From an uncultured Pseudomonadota bacterium (lineage in GTDB: Bacteria > Desulfobacterota_B > Binatia > UBA9968), in NCBI GenBank assembly GCA_946478635.1, contig CAMLCX010000206.1:1-8060 (forward strand): a DNA stretch of 8,060 nt, written 5' to 3'. The notes beneath the pieces were generated by a model that saw nothing but the letters and a program-made list of their open reading frames with translations, did not search any database and was not told where the DNA came from. Shown here piece by piece: positions 5,625-8,060 of the stretch. The number at the start of each line of letters is the position of its first letter. Within the stretch, counting starts at the first letter, position 1. Position numbers and translations under genes: made by a program.

Positions 5625-6640
5625 TTGATTTCTTCTTGGCTGAACAGGTTCAGATTTTTAACGAAATCCTCCATGCTCATTTCGGGATAGATTTGACTCC
5701 GGTGGATGCGCAGCGGATCGACAAATGACGGGCTGCCTTGCCGTCTGACCGTAAACGCCGCCGTGTAGCCGCGCTCTTTGGCCCGGCGCACCACGGCATC
5801 GTCCTGCCGTCCGTAAGGATAGGCCAGGATATCCGGAGCGAAGCCGAGATTTTTTTGAAATAGCGCGCGCGGCTGCATTAACTCGGCCTCGAGACGCTTT
5901 TCGTATTCGTTTGCCGGCTCGTTGCCGGCGCGCACCATATCCCCGTGACTCTTCGAATGCGCCTCGATGTCGAATCCTTCCTGCTGCAATTTTTTCAAAT
6001 CCGCCCAGGTGAACGCATTACCGCCGGCGCCGACATAGTCGGTGTAGACAAACAGGGTTGCGGTGAAACCGAGCTCTTTAAGCACTGGGGCGGCATACTG
6101 CAAAAACGACCGGTAACCGTCATCGAAGGTCAACAGAACGCTGCGCCGCGGCAACTGGCGCTTCAGCGACACAAACTCGACGAATTGCTTCAGATTGATC
6201 ACGCGGTAGCCTTGATTTTTCAAGTAGCGCATCTGGTCTTCGAAGACCTTGGCGGCGAGGATCATGCGCCCTTTCGATTGCGGCGCGAGGTTGTGGTAGC
6301 ACAAGACCGGCACCAACTGGTAGCCGTCCGCACTCACTCCCGACAGATTCCAATAGTGCTTCGGGATCACGACCTGCTGTCCGGGCGAGATCGTGGTCAC
6401 GCCGTTGTAGTCCTCGATCATCCAATCTTTGCTTGCATCGTTAAGATAGCGGGTCGCCAGGCTTGCCGCCGTATCCTCGCTTTTGGCGATCACAACAATG
6501 TAGTCCTCGGACTCGAAGATGTCGCGGCCGGCGCGATCACCGTCCGTCCCGGTTTGAGCAGTCGCGCCGCAGCCGGCCAGCAAGAGCGCCAGCAAAAGGC
6601 GGGGCAGCAGACTAGGCAAAAACTTCTCGCGGTTGTTCAT
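5621..6640 (-). CDS. LysM-NodB polysaccharide deacetylase lipoprotein
   Basis: This is a predicted lipoprotein carbohydrate deacetylase acting on an N-acetylated glycan outside the cytoplasm. The 339 residues comprise a signal peptide with a perfect LAGC lipobox (Cys24), a diverged LysM module (about 46-94, DYIVVIAKSEDTAASLATRY to PGQQVVIPK) and a NodB homology domain (about 108-320). That domain opens with VPVLCYHNL. It carries motif 1 TFDDGY (171-176, with the catalytic-base/metal Asp pair 173-174), motif 2 HSKSH (228-232, the metal His pair) and motif 3 AYPYGR (273-278), so it should be active. The PVLCYHNL opening and lipid anchor resemble PgaB-type poly-GlcNAc deacetylases, but a peptidoglycan substrate is equally possible given LysM. 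The start at 6640 is chosen over an upstream ATG at 6679 because it gives a clean signal peptide and follows a GAGGGGG SD. It overlaps the end of the cyclase gene by 29 bases and the start of the LysM/TPR gene by four. Confidence 0.9.
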   Translation of the reverse strand: MNNREKFLPSLLPRLLLALLLAGCGATAQTGTDGDRAGRDIFESEDYIVVIAKSEDTAASLATRYLNDASKDWMIEDYNGVTTISPGQQVVIPKHYWNLSGVSADGYQLVPVLCYHNLAPQSKGRMILAAKVFEDQMRYLKNQGYRVINLKQFVEFVSLKRQLPRRSVLLTFDDGYRSFLQYAAPVLKELGFTATLFVYTDYVGAGGNAFTWADLKKLQQEGFDIEAHSKSHGDMVRAGNEPANEYEKRLEAELMQPRALFQKNLGFAPDILAYPYGRQDDAVVRRAKERGYTAAFTVRRQGSPSFVDPLRIHRSQIYPEMSMEDFVKNLNLFSQEEIK

Positions 6641-8045
6641 CAACTGTTTCCCCCTCACCTGACAAGGACAAAATCTCATACACGGTCACTTGCTCTTCCT
6701 TACCCTTGACGTTCATGACACCGAGACAGTGCGCGCTCACTCGATCGGCTACTTGTTTGTAAGTGCTCTCGCTGACGAGGATCTGCCCGGGCTTGGCGTT
6801 GGACTCCAAACGAGCGGCCAGATTAACCTTATCGCCGATCACCGTGTATTCCATTTGGTCTTCCGTGCCGACCGTGCCGGCAACGGCCTCGCCGGCGCTG
6901 ATGCCGATGCCGATGGTGATCGGCTCCTTGCCATCGGCAACTCGCCGGGCACTAAGTGCGGCCACCCCGGTTTGCATTTCCAGGGCGGTCTTTATCGCGC
7001 GCAGGCAATGATCCGGATGGGCCGTCGGCGCGCCGAAGATCGCCATCACCGCATCGCCAAGAAACTTATTGATCGTACCGTCATTTTTTATCGTCACATC
7101 GATCATCAGGCTGTAAAAATCGTTGAGCGCTGCTACGACTTCTTCAGGCGGAAGCCGTTCGGTGAGCGGCGTGAATCCGCGCATATCGCAAAAGATCACC
7201 GTCACGTCGCGCCGCTCGCCGCTGAAGGTGATTTCATCGGGGTGCTTGAGAATCTCATCGACGACCTGCCGGGCCACGTAGCTACCGAACGCCCGTTTGA
7301 TTTTTTCCCCTCTGCGCAGACTATTGGCCATGTCATTGAACGATTCCGTAAGGTCGCCGATTTCGTCTCGGGAAGAGACCGGCAGTGCGACATCGAAGTT
7401 GCCGGCGGCGATGGTCTTAGTGCCCTGGGCAAGTTTAAAAATCGGCTTGGTGAGAACGATGGCCAAACCGACCGCCCCACCGATACCGCCGAAAATCATC
7501 AGAACCGTGATCCAGAGCGTCTGGTTGCGCGCCTTGGCGATGGTCTGGCGAATCGAACGGTCGCTGAAACCGAGATAGAGCGCGCCGACTCGCACCTTGC
7601 TAAATTCCATCGGCACCGCAAAGTCGATGATGTGCCCGCCTTCGGCATCGGCATAGGTCTGCACCAGCATATCGTTGCCGAGGGCGCGAAGCCCCTGGGG
7701 GCGATCGAGCTTCTTGCCGACATAATTGAGATCGCCGTGCGCGACAATCACATCGTCATCGTCCGTAATGATCGCATAGGAGACATCTTCGTCGCGCAGC
7801 GCATCGCGCACGAGAATGCTCAGGGTCAGCTCATCCCGAGTCACCAGTGGATTTTTGGCGCTGGTTGACAGATCGCGCGCGATGGTGAACCCGCGTTTGG
7901 TGATTTCCGCCGTCAGGCTGTTTTCGGCGGCCCGCAGCAGGTAATCGCCGATCAGCAACACGGAAACAACGATCAGCAGCGTAATGAGCAGGCTTAGTTT
8001 GACTTTAAGAGGAACCCTGAGTTTGGTGCTAAACCGATTGGCCAC
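6612..8045 (-). CDS. Membrane-bound class III adenylate cyclase with periplasmic sensor and HAMP
   Basis: This is a 477-residue transmembrane receptor cyclase, probably making cAMP from ATP. The layout is TM1 (about 17-37), a periplasmic Cache/PAS-like sensor (about 38-175, with AIITDDDDVIVAHGDLNYVG and GALYLGFSD), TM2 (about 176-198), HAMP (about 199-250, with the DEIGDLTESFNDMA element) and a class III catalytic domain (about 275-458). Metal-binding aspartates are Asp287 (FCDMRGFT) and Asp331 (KFLGDAVMAIFG). Lys327 and Thr401 fit the adenine-recognising pair of bacterial cyclases such as CyaC. Asn408 and Arg412 (VNLAARLE) are the transition-state residues. All are present, so an active homodimeric adenylate cyclase is expected. 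The start is a GTG with GGTGA (8056-8052) upstream. An in-frame TGA at 8054-8052 rules out an earlier start. It is the first visible gene of a three-gene operon. The periplasmic ligand is unknown. Confidence 0.93.
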   Translation of the reverse strand: MANRFSTKLRVPLKVKLSLLITLLIVVSVLLIGDYLLRAAENSLTAEITKRGFTIARDLSTSAKNPLVTRDELTLSILVRDALRDEDVSYAIITDDDDVIVAHGDLNYVGKKLDRPQGLRALGNDMLVQTYADAEGGHIIDFAVPMEFSKVRVGALYLGFSDRSIRQTIAKARNQTLWITVLMIFGGIGGAVGLAIVLTKPIFKLAQGTKTIAAGNFDVALPVSSRDEIGDLTESFNDMANSLRRGEKIKRAFGSYVARQVVDEILKHPDEITFSGERRDVTVIFCDMRGFTPLTERLPPEEVVAALNDFYSLMIDVTIKNDGTINKFLGDAVMAIFGAPTAHPDHCLRAIKTALEMQTGVAALSARRVADGKEPITIGIGISAGEAVAGTVGTEDQMEYTVIGDKVNLAARLESNAKPGQILVSESTYKQVADRVSAHCLGVMNVKGKEEQVTVYEILSLSGEGETVDEQPREVFA

Positions 8046-8060
8046 TTTTTTTCACCGGAC

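Noticed and set aside
6641..6679. Upstream ATG at 6679 as the deacetylase start
   Set aside because: It would add 13 residues before the signal peptide and enlarge the overlap with the cyclase gene. The 6640 ATG has a strong GAGGGGG SD and a normal lipoprotein leader.
5945..6709. 254-codon plus-strand frame opposite the deacetylase
   Set aside because: It is antisense to the NodB domain gene with complete motifs, and no domain is recognisable in it.
6690..7868. 392-codon plus-strand frame opposite the cyclase
   Set aside because: It is antisense to the cyclase, whose catalytic and HAMP motifs are all intact. No recognisable domain is seen in the plus-strand frame.

Overview
The window is a GC-rich, gene-dense stretch of a Gram-negative bacterium. 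Two predicted lipoproteins with lipobox cysteines and a membrane-anchored receptor cyclase support a Gram-negative cell plan. The gene style and the intergenic repeats resemble environmental deltaproteobacteria-like lineages (Desulfobacterota/Binatota type), but this placement is an inference without database support. There is no RNA gene, insertion sequence or CRISPR array, and no stretch over 300 bases lacks a gene.

Left half (1-4436), propionyl-CoA metabolism. An incomplete AcuI/YhdH-type acrylyl-CoA reductase gene runs leftwards off the window (1-523, minus). It is divergent from a plus-strand set in the order prpC (2-methylcitrate synthase), prpD (2-methylcitrate dehydratase) and a prpB-like lyase gene. 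AcuI would make propionyl-CoA from acrylyl-CoA. PrpC would condense it with oxaloacetate, PrpD would dehydrate the product, and the PrpB-like enzyme would cleave 2-methylisocitrate to pyruvate and succinate. The aconitase step, a propionyl-CoA ligase (PrpE) and a PrpR-type regulator are not in the window. PrpC and PrpD are near-textbook. The PrpB-slot protein has the family catalytic residues but looks like the wider isocitrate lyase/PEP mutase superfamily, so its exact substrate is less certain.

The two gaps inside the prp set each hold a different dispersed-repeat-like palindrome. One is a hairpin of CACGAAG units between prpC and prpD. The other is a pair of TTCGACAGGCT / GTCGAAGGAC-type sequences between prpD and prpB.

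Right half (4512-8045, minus), a compact three-gene operon with overlapping ends. It is transcribed in the order membrane class III nucleotidyl cyclase (sensor, HAMP, catalytic domain), LysM plus NodB polysaccharide deacetylase lipoprotein, and LysM/TPR lipoprotein. Overlaps of 29 and 4 bases suggest co-transcription and translational coupling. A plausible but unproven reading is an envelope module: a cAMP-producing sensor co-expressed with two envelope glycan-binding lipoproteins, one of them a deacetylase. The two halves converge on a 75-base spacer with weak stem-loops.

Most of the window is conventional. The points worth following up are the acuI-prp linkage, the repeat hairpins inside the prp set, the specificity of the PrpB-like enzyme, and the cyclase/deacetylase/LysM operon.
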